Source: Flavobacterium sp. MC2016-06 (GTDB lineage Bacteria; Bacteroidota; Bacteroidia; Flavobacteriales; Flavobacteriaceae). Taken from it: a DNA stretch of 64,000 nucleotides. Shown piece after piece: positions 43,101 to 53,143 of this stretch. The stretch is taken from assembly GCF_009711165.2 (NCBI RefSeq), contig NZ_WMID02000009.1, positions 1 through 64,000 of the forward strand. The letters run 5' to 3'. The notes below the pieces were generated by a model, which was not told the origin of the DNA, ran no database searches, and saw only the letters and a program-made list of their open reading frames with translations. Position 1 is the stretch's first letter. Every line of letters begins with the position of its first letter. Made by a program: the position numbers and the translations under genes.

Positions 43101-43482
43101 ATACAATGAGCTGGGGTCTGTGAAAAACGAAGAAGAATTGGTTATTTTTCAAAATAAACTAATTGACCGTTTTGGTCCAATGCCGCCAAGAGCGATTGCG
43201 TTGATGAACAGCATTCGTATTAAATGGATTGCAACCAGAATAGGAATCGAAAAACTAGTTCTTAAAAAAGGAAAAATGATTGGTTATTTTGTCTCTGACC
43301 AACAATCAGATTATTACCAATCTAAACGCTTCCATAAAGTAATACAGTTTGTACAAAAAAACAGTGCCATTTGTATAATGAAAGAAAAGCAAACACCAGC
43401 AGGTTTACGCCTTTTGGTGACTTTTGATAATGTAAAATCTACCAGAAGAGCTTTGGAGTTGATGCAAATGTTTGAGGAGTAA
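40108..43482 (+). CDS. mfd: Transcription-repair coupling factor Mfd
   Basis: 1124 residues. Removes stalled RNA polymerase at lesions and recruits UvrA. The N-terminal UvrB-like part includes YPASFRRPYQ and EFSVRGGIVDVFSF. The RNA-polymerase-interacting domain is VGDYVTHIDHGIGKFGGLQ (about 445-463). The helicase domains have Walker A GDVGFGKTEVA, DEEQKFGV, and TATPIPRTLQ, and then QMRGRVGRSNKKAFCYF and the TRCF C-terminal domain. The start ATG lies within the end of the upstream lipoprotein gene. A terminator follows. Confidence 0.97.
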   Translation: MDNLSNNALYTTYDNLPKAQQIAAQLLEQNQVKMHLSGLLGSAVSFVIRSVFKKTELPFLIVLDNKEEAAYYLNDLEQMIGEQDVLFYPASFRRPYQIEETDNANVLLRAEVLNRINSRKKPAIIVTYPEALFEKVVTRQQLDKNTLKVALNDKISIDFINEVLFEYEFKRVDFITEPGEFSVRGGIVDVFSFSNDHPYRIEFFGNEVDSIRSFDVETQLSVETHKKITIIPNVENKIFQENRESFLDYISEKTVVFIQNTDGLFSQLDKQFARAEEAFEKLSKEIKHAAPEQLFLNQTSFIKRALDFSIVELASKPIFRTTKSFEFHIQPQPSFNKQFDLLLNNLSDNHFNGYKNYLFCSNETQAKRFHDIFESLDEANSENIRKQYHTIVLPLYQGFIDEENQITAYTDHQIFERYHKFNIKNGYSKKQNITLKELTALSVGDYVTHIDHGIGKFGGLQKIQVEGKTQEAIKLVYADNDIVYVSIHSLHKISKYNGKDGTPPKIYKLGSNAWKILKQKTKARVKHIAFNLIQLYAKRRLEKGFQFAPDSYLQNELESSFIYEDTPDQTKSTAEVKADMESDRPMDRLVCGDVGFGKTEVAIRAAFKAVDNSKQVAILVPTTILAYQHYRTFTERLKDMPVSIGYLNRFRTAKQKTQTLKDLAEGKLDIVIGTHQLVNKNVVFKDLGLLIVDEEQKFGVNVKDKLKTIAANVDTLTLTATPIPRTLQFSLMAARDLSVITTPPPNRYPIETNVVGFNEEIIRDAISYEIQRNGQVFFINNRIENIKEVAGMIQRLVPNARVGIGHGQMDGAKLEELMLGFMNGDFDVLVATTIIESGLDVPNANTIFINNANNFGLSDLHQMRGRVGRSNKKAFCYFICPPYSSMTEDARKRIQALEQFSELGSGFNIAMKDLEIRGAGDLLGGEQSGFINEIGFDTYQKIMNEAIEELKENEFKDLYPEENNIETKEYVKDLQIDTDFELLFSDEYINNVTERLSLYNELGSVKNEEELVIFQNKLIDRFGPMPPRAIALMNSIRIKWIATRIGIEKLVLKKGKMIGYFVSDQQSDYYQSKRFHKVIQFVQKNSAICIMKEKQTPAGLRLLVTFDNVKSTRRALELMQMFEE

Positions 43483-43508
43483 GTAGTTTTAATAAAATAT
43501 TTATAGAA

Positions 43509-43541
43509 GGCTTTCGGTTTTAAATCGAGAGTCTTTTTTTT
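43509..43541 (+). terminator. Terminator after mfd
   Basis: GGCTTTCGGT pairs with ATCGAGAGTC (three G-U pairs) around TTTAA, followed by a run of eight T. Confidence 0.75.
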
Positions 43542-43650
43542 GCTCTTTTAAATAATTAATTTAGAAACATTAGGTTTTCTTTATCTTTTACTTAAGAAAA
43601 CACTTAGAATTAATAAGTTTTCTTTGATGGAACTTTAAAAGAAAACTTTA

Positions 43651-44205
43651 ATGCAATATCAATTTATTATTCTCCTTTTATTTTTTGGAGTAACATCAAT
43701 CTTTGCTCAAGAAAAGAAACAAATCATCTTCAAAGATTCTTTAAACTCAGAAGAAATAGATCCCTTACGACCTGCGAAAGCTTCATTTTATTCGGCAATA
43801 TTTCCAGGTTTAGGACAGGTTTATAACAAAAAGTATTGGAAACTTCCTTTGGTTTACGGAGCAATTGGAACCAGTGTTTATTTTTATATGGACAGCCAGA
43901 AAAACTATAATGTATATAGAGATGAATATAAAAACAGACTTGCAGGCAACACAAGTAATTCTGAATACTTAAATGGATTAAGTGATAGTCAATTAATTAC
44001 TGCTCAAAAACAATTTCAAAGAAACAGAGATTTATCAGCTTTATTTATTGTTGGATTTTATGTTTTGAATATTATTGATGCCAATATTGATGCTGCTTTG
44101 TCTCAATTTAATGTAAGTGAAAAATTAGCTTTCAAACCTATTATAAATAGAAATTCGATAACATTAAAAAATGATTTTGGGTTTGCGCTTAATTATTCGT
44201 TTTAA
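43651..44205 (+). CDS. DUF5683 family membrane protein
   Basis: 184 residues. A signal-like N-terminus (FIILLLFFGVTSIFAQ) precedes the family motif ASFYSAIFPGLGQVYNKKYWKLPLVYGAIGTSVYFY (about 45-80), typical of DUF5683, with further hydrophobic spans (about 132-148). Function not established. In other Flavobacteria it often neighbours parA/parB-like genes; here it does not. It ends near a bidirectional terminator. Confidence 0.82.
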   Translation: MQYQFIILLLFFGVTSIFAQEKKQIIFKDSLNSEEIDPLRPAKASFYSAIFPGLGQVYNKKYWKLPLVYGAIGTSVYFYMDSQKNYNVYRDEYKNRLAGNTSNSEYLNGLSDSQLITAQKQFQRNRDLSALFIVGFYVLNIIDANIDAALSQFNVSEKLAFKPIINRNSITLKNDFGFALNYSF

Positions 44206-44214
44206 AAAATAAAT

Positions 44215-44256
44215 CAAAAAGCAAGGCATATGAGCTTTTCATACGCCTTGCTTTTT
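44215..44256. terminator. Bidirectional terminator, hairpin related to 45757-45797
   Basis: AAAAAGCAAGGC pairs with GCCTTGCTTTTT around a partially pairing core. On the minus strand the core reads GGCGTATGAAAAGCTCAT then ATGCC, nearly the same as the hairpin on the other side of the lipase gene. Confidence 0.88.
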
Positions 44257-44297
44257 GATTAAAATGTGAAGTTATTCAGTAAAAGATAATATCTATT

Positions 44298-45617
44298 TTA
44301 TTTTGGTAAATAAGACAAATCTTTAGCAATCTGCTGATAAAAAGCATACAGATTAAATAAATTAGGATTTCCCATATCTATACTTGATTGTTTGTTGTCT
44401 GGTATTATTACACTTAGGTGATCTTGTCCTTTGGTATTTGGGTGAACATCCCATACTCCTTTTGGCTGTAAAACTCTTTTAGACGGATCCATAACGGCAT
44501 ATTTATGTCCAATTGGGTAATTCCCTGATGGAATACTTACCAATCCATCACAAGGTCTCCAGGCTTGATAACCAAAAGGCAAATCGTCAGTAGTTTTTCC
44601 AATTCCAATTGCGTCTACTTTTACTAAAGGGTTCATTGTACTTAAAGGAACATGAATGTCCGAACCCGTTTGTTCTGTATCATCAAATGCATAAGAAGCA
44701 TAATAAACATTAGGAGAGGTTTTTATTGAAGCGTTTTGTTGTTGTGATGCTTTTACAGTTAAATCATAAACGCCGTTATCTGTCGATTTCCAGAAATCAG
44801 CTGGAGCACCTTCTTTTAAATTATTTTTGTTAAAAATTCTATCAAAATAATCAGATATCGACTCGCCCTCTTTTCTTTGCAGTCCCCATTGTCCAAGATC
44901 AAAATCAAATACAGCATTATCTTCAAGTACTACGCCGCCAATTGCACCCAGCTCTAGTATCATTTTCGATAAGTTTTCTCTAAAATCAATATAATCTGCA
45001 GGTAATGCTCCGTTATGAACACCAGCAACAGTTGTTAGACTATGAACCCATTGCTTCCCACCTTTGAATAATTCTGAAGTTGGTTGCTCGTTAATAGAGG
45101 GTACAAAAGCCTGTTCCTGCGGATCTCCATTTTCAAGCAGTTCTATTAGATATCTTGGCGTAGGTCCTCCCATACTATGTCCTATTATGTGAACTTTATT
45201 CGTTTCATTCCATTGCGGATATGCTCCAGTATAAGTTTCTCCATAGCGATTGTGACCATGACGCATAGCATGTACAGCTCCATAATCTACAGTTCCTCCT
45301 TTAATGTAGTAGTAAAGTTCAACACTTCGATCCCAGTTGCTGGATATAGGGCCATAAGATGCTGTAAAAACTTTATAGCCATTTTGGTTAAGATATTCTT
45401 GAGTATCACCTTTTCCGCCCCAATAATGATAGCCATTCATTTCATCACGTCCCCAGCCAAAGAATCCATGCGCCAAAATTATGGGATAATTATTTTGAAT
45501 TGTTGTAGGATAAAGTTTTGAATTGTTAGTTGTATCGGAAGAGTCATCATCATTTTTATCACAACTCAAAAACGTGAATAAAACTGTTAACAAAGGGAAA
45601 ATAATTCTTTTTTTCAT
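44298..45617 (-). CDS. Zinc-containing family I.5-like lipase, lipoprotein
   Basis: 439 residues, lipoprotein signal ending TFLSC (C19). The catalytic domain strikingly resembles the thermoalkalophilic Geobacillus lipases: oxyanion loop AHGFFGWGRDEM, nucleophile S148 in IGHSMGG, acid D357 in PCDGLVSIPS, base H400 in GQDHLSVII. The four zinc ligands of that family are in place: D96 in SSNWD, H116 and H122 in AVHAMRHGHNRYG, D280 in WKSTD. It hydrolyses lipid esters, probably at the cell surface. It stands alone between two related hairpins. Confidence 0.93.
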   Translation of the reverse strand: MKKRIIFPLLTVLFTFLSCDKNDDDSSDTTNNSKLYPTTIQNNYPIILAHGFFGWGRDEMNGYHYWGGKGDTQEYLNQNGYKVFTASYGPISSNWDRSVELYYYIKGGTVDYGAVHAMRHGHNRYGETYTGAYPQWNETNKVHIIGHSMGGPTPRYLIELLENGDPQEQAFVPSINEQPTSELFKGGKQWVHSLTTVAGVHNGALPADYIDFRENLSKMILELGAIGGVVLEDNAVFDFDLGQWGLQRKEGESISDYFDRIFNKNNLKEGAPADFWKSTDNGVYDLTVKASQQQNASIKTSPNVYYASYAFDDTEQTGSDIHVPLSTMNPLVKVDAIGIGKTTDDLPFGYQAWRPCDGLVSIPSGNYPIGHKYAVMDPSKRVLQPKGVWDVHPNTKGQDHLSVIIPDNKQSSIDMGNPNLFNLYAFYQQIAKDLSYLPK

Positions 45618-45756
45618 CTTTTTATAATTTATGGTTATTAATTAGTAATACTAATGTAATAAATACAAATTAAAAAAGTAGTATTATTCTTATTTTTTTG
45701 AAAGCCGTTAAATGAAATAATAAAGAAAATAGTATTAGTTTTTGATCGAAAAGCAG

Positions 45757-45797
45757 AAAAGGGCGTATGAAAATCTCATACGCCCTTTTGTTTTTAA
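45757..45797. terminator. Terminator after the T9SS amylase gene
   Basis: AAAAGGGCGTATGA and TCATACGCCCTTTT form a 14-bp perfect stem with a 5-base loop. The core sequence matches the hairpin at 44215-44256 at 21 of 23 positions but in the opposite orientation. Confidence 0.88.
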
Positions 45798-45809
45798 ACA
45801 AAGTGATAA

Positions 45810-48800
45810 TTATTTAATAATCAATTTTTTAGTTACATTTTGTGTTTTTGTCTGAATGTTTACAATGTAAATTCCAGAAGCCAAATGATGATTAATCGCT
45901 CCAGAAGCAGAAAGTTTTTCTGTTAAAGCCGTTCTTCCTGTAACATCAGAAACTGTAACAGTTACGACATCTCCAGCTTCCAGTTCCGGTAAAGTCACAT
46001 TAAAGACATTATCTGTTGCAGGATTCGGATAAACAGTGATGAAAGTAGTTTCGTCTGTACTAACTTCTTTTACATTAAGTGCAGATTTTCCTGTTCCAAC
46101 AGTGGTAATTTCAAGTTGCCATTGCGCGCTGTACCATCCGTCTTGCGAATTGCCATATTGTGCAGATCCTGTTTGATTTTCTACATGAATAATGTTTCCA
46201 GACTGCCATCTGTTTCTAAGTCTCGTCCAAGTTCCATCAATATAATCGCTAGACCATTGTGCACTCCAAAAAGTAGTATCGGTGATATTACATTGTACCG
46301 ATCCTGTTTGGCTTTCGATATTAATTAATTCTCCTGTTGCTACATTTTTCAATACAAAATAAGTGGCATCGATTGCAATTTTCTGCCATTTGTAACTGTT
46401 GCCAGATATTGCTGCTCCGTAACCAACATTGGCTCCGTTATCAAATAAATAAGCACTTGTCCATCTGTTTTTAATGGTATAATACGTTCCTGTTGGCGTA
46501 GAAACGGTAACAGCACAAGTACTTGTTTTACTTCCATCAACGGTTGTTACCATAATTGTAGCAGATCCGTTTGCAGCTGCTGTTATTAAACCTGATGCAT
46601 TTACAGTCGCTACAGCAGTATTGCTTGAACTGTAATTTACAGCTTTATTAGTTGCATTTGCAGGAGCAATTGTCGGTGTAAGTTGCTGCGTTCCGCCAAC
46701 GGCTAATGAAGCTGTTGTTGGACTCAGACTCACACTTGTTACGGCTACATTTGATGCATTTACCGTTACTGCACAAACTGCAGTTTTTGCACCATCTTGA
46801 GTTGTTACTGTAATTGTTGTAGTTCCTGAAGCTACAGCAGTAATTAAACCAGATGCGTTTACAGTTGCTGTAGCCGTATTGCTAGATGCATAAGTAACCG
46901 TTTTATTAGTTGCTGTTGCAGGAGCAATTGTTGGTGCTAATTGTTGTGTCGCATTAACCAATAATGTTGCAGTTGTTGGCGAAAGAGTTACTCCCGTTAC
47001 AGCTACAACAGTTCCAGGATTGGTGTCGTACCAAGTATTGTTCATGTACCAGCCATTTTTGTCTCTGCTTAAATCGGCAGTTTGGCTGGTTCCATCATTA
47101 AAAATTAAGTTAGTAGAAGTTACATTTGTAAACGTATAACTGTACCAGCCGTTTCCAGCATCGGTCATGTTTACGCCTGGCCAAGTTGCATTAGCTAAAA
47201 CTCCTGCTGGCAAGGCACTCCAATAATAAATTTTGATTCCAGTTCCCCAAGTCGATGGTTTGTAGAAATAAACCGTAAAATTAGTATTAGGATTTACTGT
47301 AATTGCTGCAGAAGCTGTTTTGTTTCCATCCTGAGTTGTTGCCGTAATTATAACGCTTCCTGCTGAAACCGCCGTAACTAATCCTGATGCATTGACTGTT
47401 GCAATAGCACTATTACTAGACGACCATGTTACAGTTTTATTAGTTGCATTAGTTGGAGCAATAGCTGTAGAAAGCTGTTGTATGTTTCCAGCATATAAAC
47501 TTGCTGTAGCTGGTGAAACACTTACTGAAGTTACAGGTATTGCAGCAACCGTAATTGTAGATGTTGCTGTTTTGTTTCCATCAACAGTTTTAACCGTTAT
47601 GGTTGTTGTTCCAGCCGTAACAGCCGTAACCAATCCAGACGCATTTACTGTAGCAACTGCGGTGTTACTTGATGTCCAAGTTACATTTTGATTCGTTGCA
47701 TTTGCAGGCTGCAATGCTGCATTAAGTTGTTGAGTAGATCCTAAACCAACAATTACAGCTGTTGGATTTACAGTTACGCCAGTAACCGCAACAGCCGCAA
47801 CATTAGCATTTGTTAATACAATATATTGAAAAGCATTAAAAGATTGTGTAGCACCAGAAACCAATGTTACTGCAGCACCAGTATAAGCATCTTTATAAGT
47901 ACCGGCTAAATCTGCTGGAATCACAAAAGTTTTTGCAGCATTTCTAAGATTGGTCATTACAATAACTTTTTCTGTTCCCAGTGTTTTTGTAAATGCACAA
48001 ATATCATCATTGGCATAAGGCGTCATTGTACCACGTCTTATGGCTGCACTGCTATTTCTAAAGTTAAGTATTTTAGCAAACTCTGGTGTAGCAGCTGTAT
48101 TGCTCCAGTTAATTTTTACAGAGGTATAAGGCCATGGAATTACTTGGTTAAATGCCACTTCTTGTCCGCTGGTTATAAAAGGAACACCTTTCATGTAGCC
48201 TGAAACTAAGAAATTGGCAACTACTCCCGCATTACTTTTAAATACTGTAAAAGGAGCTGTGTCGCTATTGTTCTCTGAGTCATGGTTTGCCGTCCATCTT
48301 ACTTCTTGTTGGTTTCCGGTTGCATAAGTGTATTCCATATCATTTGTGGTCTGGAATCTTGTAGAAACTGGGCCTCCACCTGCAACATTTTTAAGTGCAT
48401 CGTAAAACCATTTGTCACCGAAATTCATATCAAATCCGGCTTGAAAATTTTGCAGACGATCTCCTTCAGCAAGCATTAATAAATTATGAGAACTGATACC
48501 TCTTAAATTACTAATTATTTCAGTCCAAAAGTCAAGAGGAGGATTATTGGCAAAATCACAACGATATCCATCGATGTTTGCTGCAAATATCCAATAACGC
48601 ATTGCATCTTTCATAGCTGCACGCAGCGCAGTATTGTTAAGATCTAAAGCTGCAATGTCTCCAAAATTAGCTAGTTGATTAATTGTTGTACCTGTTCTCT
48701 GATAATATTCAGGGTGAGATACAGTCCAAGGATGATCCCAAGAAGTTCCGTTTACAGCAATATCGAGCATTACAGCCATACCCTTAGCATGTGCTGCATC

Positions 48801-49169
48801 TACCAGATTACGCATATCTGTTAGAGTTCCATATTCAGAACCTACAGCTTTATAATCCTTGATGCAATAAGGAGAGTTTGAACTTCTTGAATCCGTACCG
48901 TACGGATAAATCGGCATTAAATAAAGTACATTGATACCAAGTGATTTAATTCGATCCAAATCTGAAGTTACTGCGGCTAAAGTTCCGGCAGCACTGTGTG
49001 GACGAATATGAACTTGATAAATATTTGCATCTCGCGGGTCAGGTACTCCTGTATAAGGTGTTCCGTACTGAGGCGGATCTTGTGCATAAAGAGAACTTGT
49101 AAATAATACCAGAAAACAGATTAGTGTTTTTGTGATATGAAATAATCGTGTAAAATTCTTTACTTTCAT
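45810..49169 (-). CDS. Multidomain GH13 amylase with Ig-like, starch-binding and T9SS domains
   Basis: 1119 residues. Signal peptide; GH13 barrel at about 35-455 with nucleophile D205 (GYRCDFAN), acid/base E235 (LMLAEGD) and D297 (TANHDSE). Region I reads LDIAVNGTSWDHPW: the usual His after Asn is Gly141. Then two Big_2 Ig-like repeats (455-628), a CBM26-like starch-binding module (629-718), two more Big_2 repeats (720-890), a ricin-like module (893-1020), and a type A T9SS sorting domain (about 1045-1119). The product would act on starch outside the cell. The 247-base gap behind GH97, holding a palindrome, suggests a partly separate transcript of the locus. Confidence 0.93.
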   Translation of the reverse strand: MKVKNFTRLFHITKTLICFLVLFTSSLYAQDPPQYGTPYTGVPDPRDANIYQVHIRPHSAAGTLAAVTSDLDRIKSLGINVLYLMPIYPYGTDSRSSNSPYCIKDYKAVGSEYGTLTDMRNLVDAAHAKGMAVMLDIAVNGTSWDHPWTVSHPEYYQRTGTTINQLANFGDIAALDLNNTALRAAMKDAMRYWIFAANIDGYRCDFANNPPLDFWTEIISNLRGISSHNLLMLAEGDRLQNFQAGFDMNFGDKWFYDALKNVAGGGPVSTRFQTTNDMEYTYATGNQQEVRWTANHDSENNSDTAPFTVFKSNAGVVANFLVSGYMKGVPFITSGQEVAFNQVIPWPYTSVKINWSNTAATPEFAKILNFRNSSAAIRRGTMTPYANDDICAFTKTLGTEKVIVMTNLRNAAKTFVIPADLAGTYKDAYTGAAVTLVSGATQSFNAFQYIVLTNANVAAVAVTGVTVNPTAVIVGLGSTQQLNAALQPANATNQNVTWTSSNTAVATVNASGLVTAVTAGTTTITVKTVDGNKTATSTITVAAIPVTSVSVSPATASLYAGNIQQLSTAIAPTNATNKTVTWSSSNSAIATVNASGLVTAVSAGSVIITATTQDGNKTASAAITVNPNTNFTVYFYKPSTWGTGIKIYYWSALPAGVLANATWPGVNMTDAGNGWYSYTFTNVTSTNLIFNDGTSQTADLSRDKNGWYMNNTWYDTNPGTVVAVTGVTLSPTTATLLVNATQQLAPTIAPATATNKTVTYASSNTATATVNASGLITAVASGTTTITVTTQDGAKTAVCAVTVNASNVAVTSVSLSPTTASLAVGGTQQLTPTIAPANATNKAVNYSSSNTAVATVNASGLITAAANGSATIMVTTVDGSKTSTCAVTVSTPTGTYYTIKNRWTSAYLFDNGANVGYGAAISGNSYKWQKIAIDATYFVLKNVATGELINIESQTGSVQCNITDTTFWSAQWSSDYIDGTWTRLRNRWQSGNIIHVENQTGSAQYGNSQDGWYSAQWQLEITTVGTGKSALNVKEVSTDETTFITVYPNPATDNVFNVTLPELEAGDVVTVTVSDVTGRTALTEKLSASGAINHHLASGIYIVNIQTKTQNVTKKLIIK

Positions 49170-49315
49170 AATTGTGGTTTTTTACATGCTTGTCGGCATC
49201 TCTAACTAAAATTCATTCTCACGCTTCATTGTTTTAAATTTGACAAACATTTTGTGGTTGATAGTATTCAATTGTAAGTTTTTTTGTAATTTTTGCCTAA
49301 ATATAGGCATTGGTT

Positions 49316-49413
49316 TTCTGCCACGAATTACACGAATTAGCACAAATTTTAAGCTATTTAAGATTTGTAAAAACAGTGATAATTCGAGAAATTCGGGTAA
49401 TTCGCGGCAAAAA
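49316..49413. repeat. GCCACGAATT-type palindrome, diverged
   Basis: The left arm starts TCTGCCACGAATTACACGA and the right arm ends AATTCGCGGCAAAAAG. The pairing is imperfect, with the right side carrying variant repeats (AATTCGAGAAATTCGGGTAA). It lies in the 247-base gap between the GH97 and T9SS amylase genes, just behind the GH97 stop codon. Confidence 0.7.
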
Positions 49414-49416
49414 GTA

Positions 49417-51618
<2,202 letters not shown>

Positions 51619-51642
51619 TTAAAATTTAAAGCTGCACAGGTA

Positions 51643-53022
51643 TTAGTTTTTCAATACTAAATATTGAAAAGGTAAAAGAGTTGTTTCACTGCCCAAAGTT
51701 ACCGAAGCTCCTGTAAAAGCATCTTTCCATGTTGCTTTTAAGGCTGGAGGAACAAGAAATTTTACAGTTGCATTGGTTAAATTAGAAAGAACAAATACTT
51801 TTTCGGCATCTTTTTCCATAGTAAAAGCACTTACTGCATCACTGCTGTATCCGGTATAAGTTCCTGTTTTTATAGCATTGCTGGTAGTTCTAAAGGCAAT
51901 TATTTTTTTGTATTCAGCAAGCATTCCTGCATCGGCAGTAGACCAATCAATAGGAGTGCGGGCAAAATAATTGATTCTTTGCGCATAACCAATTTCTTGT
52001 CCGTTGTAAATCATCGGAACAGATTTTAAATAAGCTGCTACAACAAAACTTGCTGTAGATCCTTTTTTACCGCCAAAAAGTTCTAGAGGAGTTCCTTCCG
52101 TAAGATTTACGTCATGATTGCTGGTGTATCTGACAATTCTGTTTTCTGCGTTGTAATTGTTTGCATATTCAGTCGCATTTGAGTCTTGTAAAGTGGTTGC
52201 AGGTTTGTTTTCTTTGAAAACTTTTTCTAAAGTGCTGAAAAAATTAAAGCCAAAAGTATAATCAAAACCAGAAGCAAAGAGATTTACTTTTGAGCCTTCT
52301 GCTAACATTAATATATTTTGATTTTTTTTAATACTTCTTAATTTTGTAATAGCATCAGACCAAAAAGTTTGAGGTACAAAATCAGCATAATCGCATCTAA
52401 AACCGTCTATGTTTGCAGTGTAAACCCAATATGACATGGCATCTATCATCGCATTTTTCATGTCGGTATTATTAAAATCTAACTGCGCTACATCTGTATA
52501 ATTAGTTCCCGGCGGAATTATAATTGCACCCGAAGCATCTTTTTGATACCAATTTGGATGTTGTGTAATCCATGCATTATCCCAAGCAGTATGATTGGCA
52601 ACCCAGTCTAAAATTACGGCCATGTTTTTTTTGTGTGCTTCTTCAACCAAAACCTGAAGATCTTGTAAAGTACCAAAATCTGGATTTACAGCTTTGTAAT
52701 CTTGTACAGCATAAGGCGAACCTAATTCTCCGGAAGCTTTTAATTTTCCAACAGGATAAATAGGCATTAAGTAAATAACATTTGCACCCAATTCTTGAAT
52801 TTGAGTAAGTCTGTCTTGAACACCTTTTAAAGTTCCTGCCTGACTAAAAGCACGAATGTTGACTTGGTAAATAATGGCGTCTTCTTTTTTGGGCATTTTT
52901 TCAAATGATGCACCATATTGCGTATATGGAGAACTTGGAGTAGAATCGTTATCCGAAGAACTACACGATACAAACGCTAACGCAAGCAGTAGTGTATAAA
53001 CGATGTTTATATTGAATTTCAT
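51643..53022 (-). CDS. GH13 alpha-amylase lipoprotein (SusG-like)
   Basis: 459 residues, lipobox AFVSC (C20). Catalytic D211 (GFRCDYADF), E242 (LMLAEGS), D304 (SNHDVN); region I is intact (LDWVANHTAWDN, H144). The enzyme resembles SusG in role (surface-anchored amylase) but is much shorter than Bacteroides SusG because there is no inserted CBM58. It lies 121 bases after susE with a small hairpin between. Confidence 0.93.
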   Translation of the reverse strand: MKFNINIVYTLLLALAFVSCSSSDNDSTPSSPYTQYGASFEKMPKKEDAIIYQVNIRAFSQAGTLKGVQDRLTQIQELGANVIYLMPIYPVGKLKASGELGSPYAVQDYKAVNPDFGTLQDLQVLVEEAHKKNMAVILDWVANHTAWDNAWITQHPNWYQKDASGAIIIPPGTNYTDVAQLDFNNTDMKNAMIDAMSYWVYTANIDGFRCDYADFVPQTFWSDAITKLRSIKKNQNILMLAEGSKVNLFASGFDYTFGFNFFSTLEKVFKENKPATTLQDSNATEYANNYNAENRIVRYTSNHDVNLTEGTPLELFGGKKGSTASFVVAAYLKSVPMIYNGQEIGYAQRINYFARTPIDWSTADAGMLAEYKKIIAFRTTSNAIKTGTYTGYSSDAVSAFTMEKDAEKVFVLSNLTNATVKFLVPPALKATWKDAFTGASVTLGSETTLLPFQYLVLKN

Positions 53023-53085
53023 ATTTTTTGAATTTTAGTTTAAAAATCTAGCGTTTGTTTCCATTTTTAAAGGATTAAAAGTAAA

Positions 53086-53109
53086 CTGCCTTTCGCTCAT
53101 AAAAGGCAG
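53086..53109 (-). other. Small intercistronic hairpin before the GH13 lipoprotein gene
   Basis: CTGCCTTT and AAAGGCAG pair across an 8-base loop in the 121-base gap after susE. There is no clear T-run behind it, so a role in partial termination, processing or mRNA stability is more likely than full termination. Confidence 0.45.
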
Positions 53110-53143
53110 GTAAAACTCAACCAAAACTTAACTTAGATTTTAA

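Noticed and set aside
47392-47691. Hydrophobic + strand reading frame opposite the amylase Ig repeats
   Set aside because: It is the mirror frame of repetitive Thr/Val/Ala codons, without its own start signals or any homologue I recognise.
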